Shown: positions 21,515 through 32,879, counted from the first letter of the stretch. The stretch: 64,000 nt of DNA from Lepas anatifera (GCA_034440635.1 JAOTON010001926.1:38102-102101); one strand, 5' to 3'. Numbers and translations: made by a program. Notes: a model not told the origin generated them from the sequence alone.

Positions 21515-21673
21515 TGCCCAATTACAGGGAGTATTGGCGTGGGTGTTTAAGGATCTTCTCCACCGGGTCAGATCGGACGCGGAAGGCGATTTCCCGCCGT
21601 GGGGATTGAACCACCGTTAATCCATGCTATCCGATATGAAGACGGGTAACTAAGCCACTGACACCCGGCCCCA
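21515..21673 (-). mobile_element. tRNA-like SINE or relic (third type), minus strand
   Basis: On the minus strand GGGCCGGGTGTCAGTGGCTT plus AGTTACCCG resembles an A-box, and GGTTCAATCCCC (complement of 21601-21612) is a near-perfect B-box at tRNA-like spacing. The sequence continues into an unrelated body ending near 21515. Downstream on the + strand (21675-21790) is an AATTTGAA-rich simple tract. It could also be a decayed tRNA pseudogene. Confidence 0.55.
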
Positions 21674-21899
21674 AATCTAATTTGAATTTGACTAATTTGA
21701 AATCGAAGTTGATTTATTTTAAATTTGAGTTGTTTGTTGTAATTTGAAGCTAACATATTAATTTGAACTTGAGCTATTTCAATATAAACTTGGCATTTTT
21801 AGATTAAAGTTAAAATCGTGTTATTTTATTCGAAAACTACCAAGATACTATAGACGGTTGATTTATTGGCTGTAGTAAGCGTACATGATGAACCTATTG

Positions 21900-22080
21900 A
21901 CAGACCGCTGCTTTGTGGGACGTTAAACTTTGCCTTCTAAATTAACACTTCATTGCGGGAGTTACTCGTTCGGGTGGAGGGGTCGGGGTCTCCGTGACAA
22001 GTCCCTTAATGACTTTAGTGAGGCTCTGACTCCACCAGCTGTACTGGGAACAACTTGGACTAAATTTGTTTTTAAATACA
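21900..22080 (+). mobile_element. SINE family 1, 5'-truncated copy
   Basis: Matches the 3' half of 15142-15499 from TTTGTGGGACGTTAAACTTT through GGAGGGGTCGGGGTCTCCGT and TGACTTTAGTGAGG to AACAACTTGGAC. The tRNA-like head is missing. Confidence 0.75.
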
Positions 22081-22693
22081 AGCATAGCACCCACCATAAT
22101 ATGTTTGTTGATGACGTCGTTACTGTAAATGTTATACGATCCTGGATTGGTGCATGGGTAATACAAATAGGTTCTGTTGGTGCCGTCTAAGTCTGAACGA
22201 AATATTACAAAATCATGCAGTCAAAACCTACCATTTTTTGGTTTCTTATGCATTCGCTGTATCATAAGGTCATTTTTAGAGACGCGAATCTCTATTTCAG
22301 TTTTCAGCTATTTGAATATGAAAACAGGAGCAATATAAATATTTTCGGAAAGAATTCGCTCTTTCCTGTTGAAAGTGTTCAGAAGGACATCAACTTTGCT
22401 CTAAATACGTCGTAATGACGCCATTCAATTTGTAAAATAATAATTATTTTAGCGTACTTGTGTGTATGAATTGGCCCAAGCTATCTTTGGAAATCCAATT
22501 TTTATCAAGTCTTGGAAGTTTTACTCGCGTTGGCAAACATTGCTACAAAATTCTCTATGAGATATGCATGTTCATAGGTATATCATTCAGATCAACAGGT
22601 ATGTCATAAAAAGACCAAGTGGCACCGTTTGTATGTCAATTGGCTCTCATCCCAGGTACTTAAAAGTGTAATTCAGCACCAAGTAGGTACATA
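22081..22693. other. Intronic sequence, nothing recognised
   Basis: AT-rich; open frame 22215-22415 (+) without recognisable features. Confidence 0.35.
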
Positions 22694-22714
22694 TGTTACA
22701 GGGAAAGTGTGAAA

Positions 22715-22912
22715 TCCGGGATTTCGCGAACTCCCTAGGGATTTCGCGAAATCACTGACCAGCTCAGGGAGTTCGCGAAATCCCTAGGGAGTTCGCGAAA
22801 TCACTGGCCGACCAGGGATTTCGCGAACTCCTAGGGATTTCGCGAACTCACTGAAACTTCAGTGATTTCGCGAACTACCTGAATGCTTTTCAGGGATTTC
22901 GCGAAATCCCTA
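22715..22912. repeat. TTCGCGAA palindrome array, left end of copy A (8 units)
   Basis: Units such as AGGGATTTCGCGAACTCCCT and AGGGAGTTCGCGAAATCCCT, often joined at CCTAGG. Each half-unit is an inverted copy of the next, so the strand can fold into serial hairpins. Likely transposase-binding sites; this is inference from position at both termini. Confidence 0.85.
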
Positions 22913-23167
22913 ACATGCCAATATGTCATATAGTTTAAATCCGAAGAATGATCCTTCAGTGATCTGGTTTTACACTCCCCGTCCATGTTTTCTCTTTCTA
23001 TGTTGTATTTTGCTTGATTTTATGTATGTCAGCCTGATATTTATTTTTTGAAAATTAATTTTACACCCTCAGCTCTACCTCACACCGGGTCCTTGTGCCC
23101 GCTGACGAACTATTCGAGTCACTAGCCTTCCTCGAGGTGCATGGTTTATGCAATATGAACCGTAGGT

Positions 23168-23428
23168 GTGGAGGGGGGGGCTCAAAACAAACTAGAGATG
23201 CCACTTTTTTTCATTGTCATCTGTAATGAATATCTTGATTTCTTAACAAAGCAGACTCCTGATGGGAAGTATTGTGCCGTAAGAAACGGACAAAGAACTT
23301 ATATACTTTCACAAAGGTCTATTTTAGCTATGTCTATGTTGGAATGTGCTACGGACGTCCACAAATTTTCCAATAACAATACTTTGATACAGGAGGAAGT
23401 GTCGGCCTCGAAAAAGCTCTCGGTGTAA
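23168..23428 (+). CDS. Hypothetical open frame inside element copy A
   Basis: 86 codons. The segment FIVICNEYLDFLTKQTPDGK, then YCAVRNGQR and SQRSILAMSMLEC, is conserved in the opposite copy at 44669-45007 with few changes, where the frame is longer at its N-terminus. I do not recognise the family. It may be a fragment of the element's own transposase or of a captured host exon. Preservation of the frame between copies may reflect recent duplication rather than selection. Confidence 0.35.
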   Translation: MEGGAQNKLEMPLFFIVICNEYLDFLTKQTPDGKYCAVRNGQRTYILSQRSILAMSMLECATDVHKFSNNNTLIQEEVSASKKLSV

Positions 23429-24036
23429 GAAGCGGCACGCCTGTCATCGTTTGACCATTGCCAAGGCTTTCAGAAATTTTATTGTCGATTCCGGCGGGCT
23501 AGCAAATGCACTTCAAGCTTAGGTGCTCCAGCCACGGTCATGACAATAGGCAATGAGACAGCACATTGCAAATATGCGTAACAATTGTATTATTCCGTGT
23601 CCTGCTTACGCCCACAACTATAGTTGTCGGCTTACGTTCAGCTGTAGCTGAAACTGTATAACACTTCTGATATACTGATAAACTGAAAACAGAGATATGG
23701 TCTACGTTCATTTGCAGAATAATTATTTCGATGTTCCAGCTCTGAAAATTTATCTCAGTATAGCCGAACCGTACCTGTAAAGATTGGCCAAAGTTTTGGA
23801 ATACATTAATGAACTTAATGCAAAAAATAGTATAGCATTATTGTATTTTCCTTACCCAGAAAGTAATACGAAATGGCCATCAGATAAGCAGCATTTCTCT
23901 TTTGTGTAGTAATGAGGATTGTGATATGATAATGATCTCTCTGCAGATGCTGGATAAGTGAGTTGGAAAGAAGCGCTTCAGAATTTTGTCTCTAACGGTA
24001 CTCACAGTTGGTGCACCTGACCGACTTCGTACCGAG

Positions 24037-24893
24037 TACGTGCATGGCCGGGGCGGGGGTTGGGTAACCATACCCCTTGGGTTTTTCGCAAAGTCTTGAA
24101 AACGGCTACGCGCGGCGCTGCTGTACCCAGTACAGTTTTTTTTCTGTAGCTTTTTACAACTCCTGTCAACATTTTCGGTTCAGGTCATTTCAGGTCAGGA
24201 CATCAGTGCAGGTTAAGTGACATCATCTCCAAAAAAAAGAAAACAACATAAGCAAGGAACAGCTAAATTTATCAATCTAAAATTAGTATTGAATAAAGGG
24301 CCGACTGAGTACACAGTTTTTTTCTAGATTTCTAAAGTCGATGACCTAAGGTCAATTATGAGTCATGAGGACACCGTTGGAAAAGTATCGGTAAAATGGT
24401 TTAAACATCATAATTTTGTTGGGAACGGAGCTAAATTGTATATTTTGGCATCATTGGGGTTGTCTTGTTTCTGCAGTTCTAATGATATGTATTCTGACCC
24501 AATTCGATATTAACCTGATCCAAAGTCAGGTCAAATCTTAGCTTTGACCTAGAATAGTCACATTATTAATCATTCGACGTCGCTTGCAGAAAAGCTTCAG
24601 ATAGTGAATCCTTATACATTGTATCTCTTCTACATCAGATGGCAAGACTGAAGAACTCTATTTCAGTTATATCACCATGTCCATATTGTGACATTGTTTG
24701 GCTTTCAATGCCCTCAGATTTTACCCGACAAAAGAATGCATAGAACACTTCCTTTAAATCTTAGGTTGAGCTACTTAACGCCATTTACTTTTTCGCTAAC
24801 TAGCGTAGTTTTTAGATTTTAGGCGGGGGGGGCGTAGCCCACCCCTCGTCAGGGTGAAGGTGGCTCAGACCCCTGGCATTGCACGTCTTAAAA
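24037..24893. mobile_element. TTAA-type GGTCA-rich MITE nested in copy A (diverged)
   Basis: Has the family landmarks in order: a G-rich left end, CGGCTACGCGCGGCGCTGCTGTACC, TTCAGGTCATTTCAGGTCAGG, TAACCTGATCC..GTCAGGTCAAATCTTAG, GGTGGCTCAGACCCCTGGCA, and GCACGTCTTAA at the right. Present at the same place in copy B (43206-44065), so it inserted before the element duplicated. Confidence 0.7.
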
Positions 24894-25168
24894 ATGGCAT
24901 CCCGCGAAACTAGTTTGAGACTCATACCAAACGTTTTTGACTGTGATGATTTTAAGCTATCAAAAGGCATAGTCATAAGAGACTTCGCAATTGCTCTCGG
25001 TGACCGGCACCTCATGGAAACCACCAGCCAAAAGACACGTGATGAGTTTTCAAAAATGTGAGCGTCGGGCACATCTTTTTCGGATGGCGTGGTCTGCTCA
25101 AAAGTAAGTGCGTTGCGCCATTGCCGAGCATTTATACCATTTTTCAGTAGCGCAAATGTTTCTGCCAT
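24812..25168 (-). CDS. Hypothetical open frame running into a MITE end, copy A
   Basis: 118 codons on the minus strand beginning MAETFALLKNGINARQWRNA. The segment after it (TTPSEKDVPDAHIFENSSRV) is also encoded in copy B (42965-43285), where an upstream stop breaks the frame. The last ~20 codons are the nested MITE terminus, so the original coding sequence was cut by that insertion. No family recognised; a relic of the element's own gene is the simplest reading. Confidence 0.35.
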   Translation of the reverse strand: MAETFALLKNGINARQWRNALTFEQTTPSEKDVPDAHIFENSSRVFWLVVSMRCRSPRAIAKSLMTMPFDSLKSSQSKTFGMSLKLVSRDAIFKTCNARGLSHLHPDEGWATPPPPKI

Positions 25169-25445
25169 TTCTGGAACTGTGTTACACCCAGATTTATTCT
25201 AGTGATCAAGCCATGGATTTCGTACCATTTTCTTTATCGTATCCGTAGATAAAATTCCATAATAATGCAACCTACATAAAATATCGTAACGCTATTCTGT
25301 GATGTAGATGTGACATAATATAACCGTAGCGTCACATAATTATGAAAGGTGGTGATAGCGTAGATCACTTTTTATTGAATACTGGGGTAGTTATGCTGAC
25401 TCCATGCACTGCATATGTATAATATTAAATATACAGATCTATCAT

Positions 25446-25708
25446 AGGCGGATCCAAGATTGCCGATCGGGGGGGTCATGTTCCCGTGGGGGGAGAGGGC
25501 GGGGCGCCATCCGGACCAGGGGAGTGCCTTTTTTACCGAAAAAACCTATCAGGTGGGCGCAAAATCCTATCGGTGGGCGCCGATTTTTACATCCCTAGGG
25601 ACGGGGGATGGAAAGCGACATTTCAGAGTGGCGCCGTGACCATTTCAGGGGGCGCCGAGGGTCGATCAGGGGGGCACCTGCCCCCTTTGTCCCCCTAAAT
25701 CCGCGTAT
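25446..25708. mobile_element. CAGTGGCGGATCC-like MITE nested in copy A
   Basis: GGCGGATCCAAGATTGCCGA at the left and TTGTCCCCCTAAATCCGC at the right, with a G-rich interior containing GGTGGGCGC repeats. The same insertion is present in copy B at 42388-42654. Confidence 0.65.
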
Positions 25709-26109
25709 AAAATATATAATGAATATAAAATAACCAAGTACCAAATCACAGTGAAGGCGAAGGTGTATTCTGTGGGGAGTGTGTGGGAACCAAATATCAG
25801 GAGTGGACCAGGGCGTTTTGGAACCGCCAGGGGCCAATGTCTTTCTCTCCCGTGATCCACATTTGCAATCAGCAGCAACTGAACTTTTACATTGCAGTGC
25901 AATATTGATAAGCGAAACTCGATAAATGTATCGCTACGACCTCAACAATACAATTATGACCTTCCTTATATTTAGCTTAAAACCTTCCTAATATTTAGCT
26001 TAAAACCTCCCTTATACGTGATTTTTACGGAAAATGTCCGGTTACTGTTTGAAATAAATCATAAGAACAATAGTCCACAATCCTAGCTAGTCATCCTTGA
26101 GCTGACTAA

Positions 26110-26310
26110 ATGTCAGGGAATTCGCGAACTCCCTGAGTGCTTATCCGGGATTTCGCGAACTCCCTGACTTCTAAGTCCAGGGATTTCGCGAACTCCCTGG
26201 TCACCCAGGGATTTCGCGAACTCCCTAGGGATTTCGCGAACTCCCTGGCTGGTCAGTGATTTCGCGAAATCCCTAGGGAGTTCGCGAACTCCCGGATTTC
26301 GCACTCTCCC
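26110..26310. repeat. TTCGCGAA palindrome array, right end of copy A (7 units)
   Basis: AGGGATTTCGCGAACTCCCT units separated by short spacers; the outermost unit reads GGATTTCGCACTCTCC and then CCTGTAACA. Mirrors the array at 22715-22912. Confidence 0.85.
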
Positions 26311-26585
26311 TGTAACACATACATAATCGTACAGGGTAGGATAAGCCAAACGTGCGGTAATTGACATTTATGTGCCTACGATTATGACGTCACTAATAAT
26401 GCAAAACTATTAGAATTAAATTTTGGGTTCGTTTTAGATGAAGCTTTCAATTCCACTTTGAATGGAGAAAAGCGGTTGAATAGTTCTCGAGTTACGAGAG
26501 GGGAGCTCAATAAGTCCGCCTGTTCTTTGGTACGTTACAATTCAGACCTGTACCAGGAACAGCATTCGTTTTCAGTGACAGCCAC

Positions 26586-26778
26586 CAGTGGCGGATTTAA
26601 GGGGAGGGGCTAGAGGTCTCAAGCCCCCCGCCCACCAACGTCCAATCCCCTATAGTTAATGCATTTGTCCGCCAGTACCTCGGACAGCCCCTTACCTATA
26701 GGTAAGGGGCTGTCCGAGGTACTGGCGGACAAGGCTCCAGCCCCCTAGCCCCCCCATGAATTCTTGGATCCACCGCTG
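26586..26778. mobile_element. MITE family C, copy 4, with central palindrome
   Basis: Starts CAGTGGCGGATTTAAGGGGA and ends TTGGATCCACCGCTG. Contains the perfect 68-bp palindrome annotated below. Family C words (CTCAAGCC, TAATGCAT, CCTCGGACA) are recognisable. Confidence 0.65.
26665..26732. repeat. Perfect 68-bp palindrome
   Basis: Two 34-nt arms meet between 26698 and 26699 with no spacer. The left arm starts TTGTCCGCCAGTACC and the centre is TTACCTATAGGTAA. No mismatch found by eye. Confidence 0.92.
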
Positions 26779-27274
26779 ACAACCACAATTCTAGCTGCCG
26801 AACAGACCCGGTAGGATAAGCTATATTGTCTCCGTGGATGAAATGACAATTTCTGAATACATAGCTTTTATGCATTAGGGCATGACACAAAGCTGGTTGC
26901 TACCATGCTTATAATCGGATTAAGATGAAAACTCTCATTTGCATGATCTGCTCAGCAAGTCCCTCTTGCAGACTCTGCAAACGTTAGAAAGCGTGGGTGG
27001 AGTCGGCTGTAGGAAATGCACTGTGCAATTGTTTGTTGGTCTGGAGGAGCCCTCTCCGCCCAGGACCAGATTTCAGCCCCATGGGGCCGCTTGATGACAG
27101 TTCCTTTCACGTCCCCTCCCCTCACTTCACCACAACAGCCACAATGTCGATAGCTCAGACTGTACGCTACAGACTGTACGCTACAGACTGTTTCTCTTCA
27201 ATACATCTCAGAAGCCAGCTATTCCTGGACATTTGCCCGCTTAGGCAGTTGCCTGGATATCTAACTGTGCTGCC
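26779..27274. other. Intronic sequence with a shared short repeat
   Basis: TTTGCCCGCTTAGGCAGTTG at about 27231 recurs at about 34589 (TTTGCCCGCTTAGGTAGTTG), in both cases followed by a GATATCTA word; the first is next to a GACGGATCC-type MITE end and the second lies about 90 bp beyond one. GACTGTACGCTACA is tandemly repeated at 27157-27190. No exon seen. Confidence 0.4.
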
Positions 27275-30200
27275 CAGTGACGGATCCAAGGGGGGCCCAG
27301 GGGGCCCGGGCCCCCCCTTAGCTCCCAAGCGCCCCAGTATAGCTTAGCTCATATCGGGCGCCGAAGGCGCCCTGATATGAGTGGCGCGCCTGTACCCATC
27401 TCGTGCGCCAAGGTGGTAGATACCACTTATTCCAGTTGAATTAACACATACTCCTTAAAACCATGGCAAAGCGCCCCTGCCCCAACATTAGACGTCTTTA
27501 CTGGTCTTTTGCGCCCCAGTAAAATGTTGCAGATGAAATTTAGAAAGCTAACAAAAGCGCCCCGGCAAAGAAAAGGCGCCACTAGATAGCAAGATTGCGC
27601 CATGGGGAACTAATACACCCCTGAGTAGCCTAGGCGCCCCCTGGATGAAGCGCCCCTAGGTAGCCTAGACGCCCCCTGGATGAAGCGCCCTACGGATATC
27701 ATATGCGCCCTTGGCTAGTAAAGGCGCCCCTGGGCAGCAAAGGCAAATCTTGGTAACATATGTACCCCGGACAGCATAAGCGTCCCTTAGATAGAAGTAG
27801 GCGCTTTAGGAAAATAAAATGCTCACCTTGGGTAGAAAAAGGCGCCCTTTGATAGCCTAGGCGCCCACTGGAAAAAAGTGCCCTACGGATGTCATATGCA
27901 CCCTTGGATAGCAAAGGCGCCCCTGGACAGCAAAGACAACCCTGGATAACACAAGTGCTGTGGACAGCAAAGGCGCCCCTGGGTAGCAAAGGCGCCCCTA
28001 GGACGGCACCCCTTCGATAGAAAAGCCGCCTTTGGATAGCCTAGGCGCCCCCTGGATGAAGCGCCCTACGGATATCATATGCGCCCTTGGCTAGGAAAGG
28101 CGCCCCTGGGCAGCAAAGGCAAATCTTGGTAACATATGTACCCCGGACAAAATAAGCGCCCCTTAGATAGAAGTAGGCGCCTTAGGAAAATAAAATGCTC
28201 ACCTTGGGCAGAAAAAGGCGCCCTTTGATAGCCTAGGCGCCCACTGGAAAAAGCACCCTACGGATATTATATGCGCCCTTGGCTAGGAAAGGCGCCCCTG
28301 GGCAGCAAAGTCAAATCTTGGTAACATATGTACCCCGTACAGCATAAGCACCCCTTAGATAGAAGTAGGCGCTTTAGGAAAATAAAATGCTCACCTTGAG
28401 CAGAAAAAGGCGCCCTTTGATAGCCTAGGCGCCCTTTGCTAGCCTAGGCGCCCACTGGAAAAAGCGCCCTACGGATATCATATGCGCCTTTGGCTAGGAA
28501 AGGCGCCCCTGGGCAGCGAAGGCAAATCTTGGTAACATATGCATCCCGTACAGCATAACCGCCCCTTAGATAGAAGTAGGCGCTTTAGGAAAATAAAATG
28601 CTCACCTTGAGCAGAAAAAGGCGCCCTTTGATAGCCTAAGCGCCCACTGGAAAAAGCGCCCTACGGATGTCATATGCACCCTTGGATAGCAAAGGCGCCC
28701 CTGGACAGCAAAGACAACCCTGGATAACACAAGTGCTGTGGACAGCAAAGGCGCCCCTGGGTAGCAAAGGCGCCCCTAGGAAGGCACCCCCTTCGATAGA
28801 AACCCGCCTTTTGATAGCCTAGGCGCCCCCTGGATGAAGTGCCCTACGGATATCATATGCGCCCTTGGCTAGGAAAGGCGCCCCTGGGCAGCAAAGGCAA
28901 ATCTTGGTAGCATATGTACCCCGGGCAGCATAAGCGTCCCTTAGATAGAAGTAGGCGCTTTAGGAAAATAAAATGTTCACCTTGGGTAGAAAAAGGCGCC
29001 CTTTGATAGCCTAGGCGCCAACTGGAAAAAGCGCCCTACGGATATCATATGCGCCCTCGGCTAGGAAAGGCGCCCCTGGGCAGCAAAGGCAAATCTTAGT
29101 AACATATGTACCCCGGACAGCATAAGCGCCCCTTAGATAGAAGTAGGCGCCCTCAGAAAATAAAATGCTCACCTTGGGCAGAAAAAGGCGCCCTTTGATA
29201 GCCTAGGCGCCCACTGGAAAAAGTGCCCTACGGATATCATAGGCGCCCTTGGCTAGGAAAGGCGCCCCTGGGCAGCAAAGGCAAATCTTGGTAACATATG
29301 TACCCCGTACAGCATAAGTGCCCCTTAGATAGAAGTAGGCGCCTTAGGAAAATAAAATGCTCACCTTGGGCAGAAAAAGGCGCCCTTTGATAGCCTAGGC
29401 GCCCACTGGAAAAAGCGCCCTACGGATATCATAGGCGCCCTTGGCTAGGAAAGGCGCCCCTGGGCAGCAAAGGCAAATCTTGGTAACATATGTACCCCGT
29501 CAGCATAAGCGCCCCTTAGATAGAGGTAGGCGCTTTAGGAAAATAAAATGCTCACCTTGAGCAGAAAATGGCGCCCTTTGATAGCCTAGGCGCCCACTGG
29601 AAAAAGCGCCCTACGGATGTCATATACACCCTTGGATAGCAAAGGCGCCCCTGGACAGCAAAGACAACCCTGGATAACACAAGTGCTGTGGACGGCAAAG
29701 GCGCCCCTGGGTAGCAAAGGCGCCCCTAGGAAGGCACCCCTTCGATAGAAAAGCCGCCTTTGGATAGCCTAGGCGCCCCCTGGATAAACTAGGAGCCCGA
29801 GAAGGAAAACGAGCGCCCCACTGGGAAATACAGGCTCCCTCTGTATAACATAGATGTCCCTTATCCACCTTCAGCTGCCCTGGATTGGAGCAGCGCCCCT
29901 CAAGAGCAAAGGCGCCCTTGGACAAAAAGCCGCCTCCTGGTATCAAAGGCGCTCCTAGATAATATATGCACCCCTTACATAGAAATAGGCACTTCGGGGA
30001 AGTGAAAGGCGGCCTTTGGTTAGGACGGCGCCCTTGGACAGCCTAGGCGCCCTCTGCATAAAGCGCCCTACATATATCATATGCGCCCTTGGATAGCAAA
30101 GGCGCCCCTGGACAGCAAAGTTAACCCTTCTTGAAATAGATGATCTGGACAGCATAGGCGGTCATGGATAAACTAGGCGCCTGAGAAAGAAAACAAGCGC

Positions 30201-31735
30201 CTCACCTGAGAGTACAGGCGCCCCCAGGATATCATAGGTGTCCCTTTCTATCTTCAGCTTCCCTATTGTGTATGGTTTGGCACACCTGTCCGACAATCGC
30301 GCGCTCTGTTACAGGGCTCGAGCGCTCAATTTGAGCATGGACTGCCTTAAACCACATTTCGTTAACCTATAACTGAAGGCTTAGTGCTCCATCGCTGCAA
30401 ATGGGTGTCTTTTTCAGTATGTGCGCCCCACTTCCGAGAACGCTGCCCTCACCAACCAGCAGTCCTCCCCGCTAAGCAGATGAGCGCCTCTTTCTGATAA
30501 CTAGGCACTTTATTTCAGTGTTCGAGCGCCTTGTTTCAGAATTTTTATTCTCCATCTATTTTGGGCTCCTCCTGGATTGTAGAGGCGCCCCCTCAAGTGC
30601 AAAGGCGCACCTGGATAGAAAAGTGCGCCCCATGTTTGCAAAGGCGCTCCAAGACAGCATATGCGCCGCTTAGATGGAAATAGGCACTCCATTAAAGTAA
30701 AATGTTCCCTTTGGGTAGCAAAGGCGCCCCTTAACAGCGAAGGCAGCCCTAGATAACAAAGGTTCTCTGGACAGCATTGGTGCCCTTTAATAAACTGGTG
30801 CCGAAAGAGAAAAATAGCGCCTCACCGGAGACAAAAAGCACCCCAGGATAACGTAGGGGCATGTATTTCAATCATGTCTGTGATTGAAAAATACATCTAG
30901 ACAGCATATGCGCCCCTGGATAGAAAGACACCCCTGGGCAGTGACGGCGCCCCTGGAAAGCAATAGTGCGCCCCTGTGGAGAAAAAAGCCGCCTCCTGAA
31001 TAACCTAGGCACCGCCCCCGAAATATCAGATGCCCGTGGATAGAGCAGACTGCCTTGAATAAAACAGCGGCCCTGGATAGTAAAGGCGCCCTTTGATAGC
31101 ATAAGCGTTCCTTAGCAACAATATGGGCGCTACATGAGCTCAAGGTTCACGCGCACCTAAGCCCAATAATAGAGCAATCAATCGATGCCAAAGCATTCCT
31201 TAAAGCACGGGCGCCAAACTTCCTAAGAAGTAAAGGCGCCTCTGGGTAGCAAAGGCGACCCTCGACAGTGGTGTAGGTATTCCTGAATAACAGCAGCGTC
31301 CCTTGATAAGAATAGCCCCAAGATGGCACAGGTACCCTCCTGATAGGAAAAGCGCCCCTGAATATCAGAGGCACCCTCTGAATGAGGTGCCCATGGAGAG
31401 CATAAGGGCGCCCTATATATAGCAAATTGCTGCCCCCTGGATAGCCTAAGCGCCCCTTGCATAGGGTAGGCGCCACTGGGTAGTATAGGTTACCTAGAAT
31501 AAAAATACGCCCCTAAATACCAAGGTGAACCTGGATAAGAAAAAGCTCCCCTTGGGCACTGGGTATCAAAGGCACCCCCGGAACAGCAAAAATGCCCCTG
31601 GATAGCTAGGTTGCGTCCATTGGGGAGCGAAGGGACCCCTGGGTGGCACAGGTGCCTCATCGAAGCAAAGGCCCCTCCAGAGAGCATAAGTGTCCCTGAT
31701 GAGCACAGGTACTCCTGGACAGCCCCTAAATGACG
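27275..31735. repeat. GGCGCC-rich minisatellite, ~4.4 kb, with ~192-bp higher-order repeat
   Basis: The basic unit of roughly 17-20 bp reads GCAAAGGCGCCCCTGGATA with many variants. From about 27610 to 29780 the units are ordered into a higher-order repeat: TACGGAT(A/G)TCATATG.. occurs at about 27691, 27884, 28067, 28259, 28470, 28662, 28845, 29037, 29228, 29421 and 29610, mean spacing 192 bp, so about 11 copies. The flanks, 27300-27600 and 29800-31735, are degenerate. The left edge is a MITE-like end (CAGTGACGGATCC at 27275). Long open frames on the minus strand, rich in G-A-F and R-L-C-Y-P, are a by-product of the repeat, not genes. Confidence 0.9.
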
Positions 31736-32879
31736 TTGCATAATGTTACGACACCTATTATGACGCATGCTATTACATCAAAGTAAAGGTTATTCAGTGT
31801 TTAGATCAAGGTTACAGGTCAATTTTAAAGGTCACTGGCCTTGATGATCAATGCTTGATCAAAGGTCATTGGTAAGCTTGGGCACAGCGCTAGTTATAGC
31901 GTAAATTAGGCCTAATTTGTTGGGTTGTGCCGTAATAGGTCAATGACCTTAAAGGACCTTGACCTCAAAAATTGCAGACGTTGTTTAGAGCCTTCCCTTT
32001 TGGCCTCAGCCCTGTTCTAGAGTATTCGTGCCCCGTTCCGGCCCGTTGGGGGGGGTGCTTGAACACCCCCTCGAGGTCTCCCGGTGGCACGAAAAAACGT
32101 CGGCGCGAAGCGACACAGTACTTGTCACACCTTATCATTGATCAATTCCGCAACTTTCCCTAAAAATTTAAGGTTGTGTCATCTCAGGTCAGGTCACCAG
32201 CGCAGTTCAAGTGACCTCACCCCAAAAATGTTTAAGGTGGCGTAAGTAAGAAAAGGGTGAACCTATCGAATTCAAGCTTGTACCATATAATGGGCCCAAA
32301 AAGTACTAATAGATTTATCCCGGGATTTTTCCCATCGATGACCTAGGGACAGGTACGAAACATGACCTCTCCATTGAAAATGCATGGGGTAAAACGGAAA
32401 TTTGCCGAAAAATTGTTCTATGTCTGCAGACGCCGATTGGAATACCTTCGGATTCCCCAAATCATAGTATCCTAGGCCTCTTTATCGGTTCATGTTGCAA
32501 GTTTAGACATATTACCTCTGAGAGTTCATCTGGGGCTTCCTAAGCAGGTTCTAAGACTTGGGTCAATTGCTTTGCAGGAAATATTGATAAAACCCGTATT
32601 TTGATACCATTTTTATTGCTATTGTGACTTGATTCATATGCATACTGACTATGCTAGGCTAGATGGTGACCTTGACCTACCCATAGGTCAGGTCATTTTT
32701 ATGTTTTGACCTAGTATAGTCATATTATGCATTATTTGATGATTCGCCGTAACGAGAGGAAGCGAAGTGTGCCTAAAAATGATTCTAGCTCAACTCTGGC
32801 AGATGCTAGAGTATATAGACAGAGACATGTTGTCAGCTTTGTCTCGGGGGAGGGACCCCAGCGCTGATCCCTGAAAAAA
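31736..32879. mobile_element. Degenerate GGTCA-rich MITE relative
   Basis: From about 31960 the order of words follows the TTAA family: G/C-rich end (CCCGTTGGGGGGGGTGC), CGGCGCGAAGCGACACAGTA, GTCATCTCAGGTCAGGTCACC, TATAATGGGCCCA, CATCGATGACCTAGG, CCATAGGTCAGGTCA, TAGTCATATTATGCATTATT. Termini are not intact. 31740-31955 has GGTCA/TGACC words and the hairpin AGCGCTAGTTATAGCG. Confidence 0.5.

Larger units (their letters stand above)
22694..26317. mobile_element. 3.6-kb palindrome-ended DNA element, copy A
   Basis: Terminal inverted repeat TGTTACAGGG (22694-22703) with CCCTGTAACA (26308-26317). The flanks share CATA, suggesting a 4-bp target duplication. Both ends carry arrays of a ~20-bp near-palindrome centred on TTCGCGAA (8 units left, 7 right). 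The interior contains two short open frames and two nested elements. An almost complete copy lies inverted at 41777-45408 with different flanks, so the unit moved as a whole with its passengers. A 4-bp duplication is compatible with Sola1 or Chapaev-like elements, but no transposase is visible to decide. Confidence 0.85.

Noticed and set aside
22715..22912. TTCGCGAA palindromes as a CRISPR or operator array
   Set aside because: The array lies strictly at element termini in both copies and on both ends; a transposon subterminal repeat explains it better.
27275..31735. CRISPR-like array of regularly spaced repeats
   Set aside because: Units are contiguous and degenerate, not identical repeats separated by unique spacers, and the genome is eukaryotic.
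27699..31768. Many 60-110-codon minus-strand open frames with repeated G-A-F, R-L-C-Y-P and L-L-S-R-G-A words
   Set aside because: They are translations of the ~18-bp GGCGCC minisatellite; similar open frames occur in several registers and no start, splice or domain evidence supports a protein.
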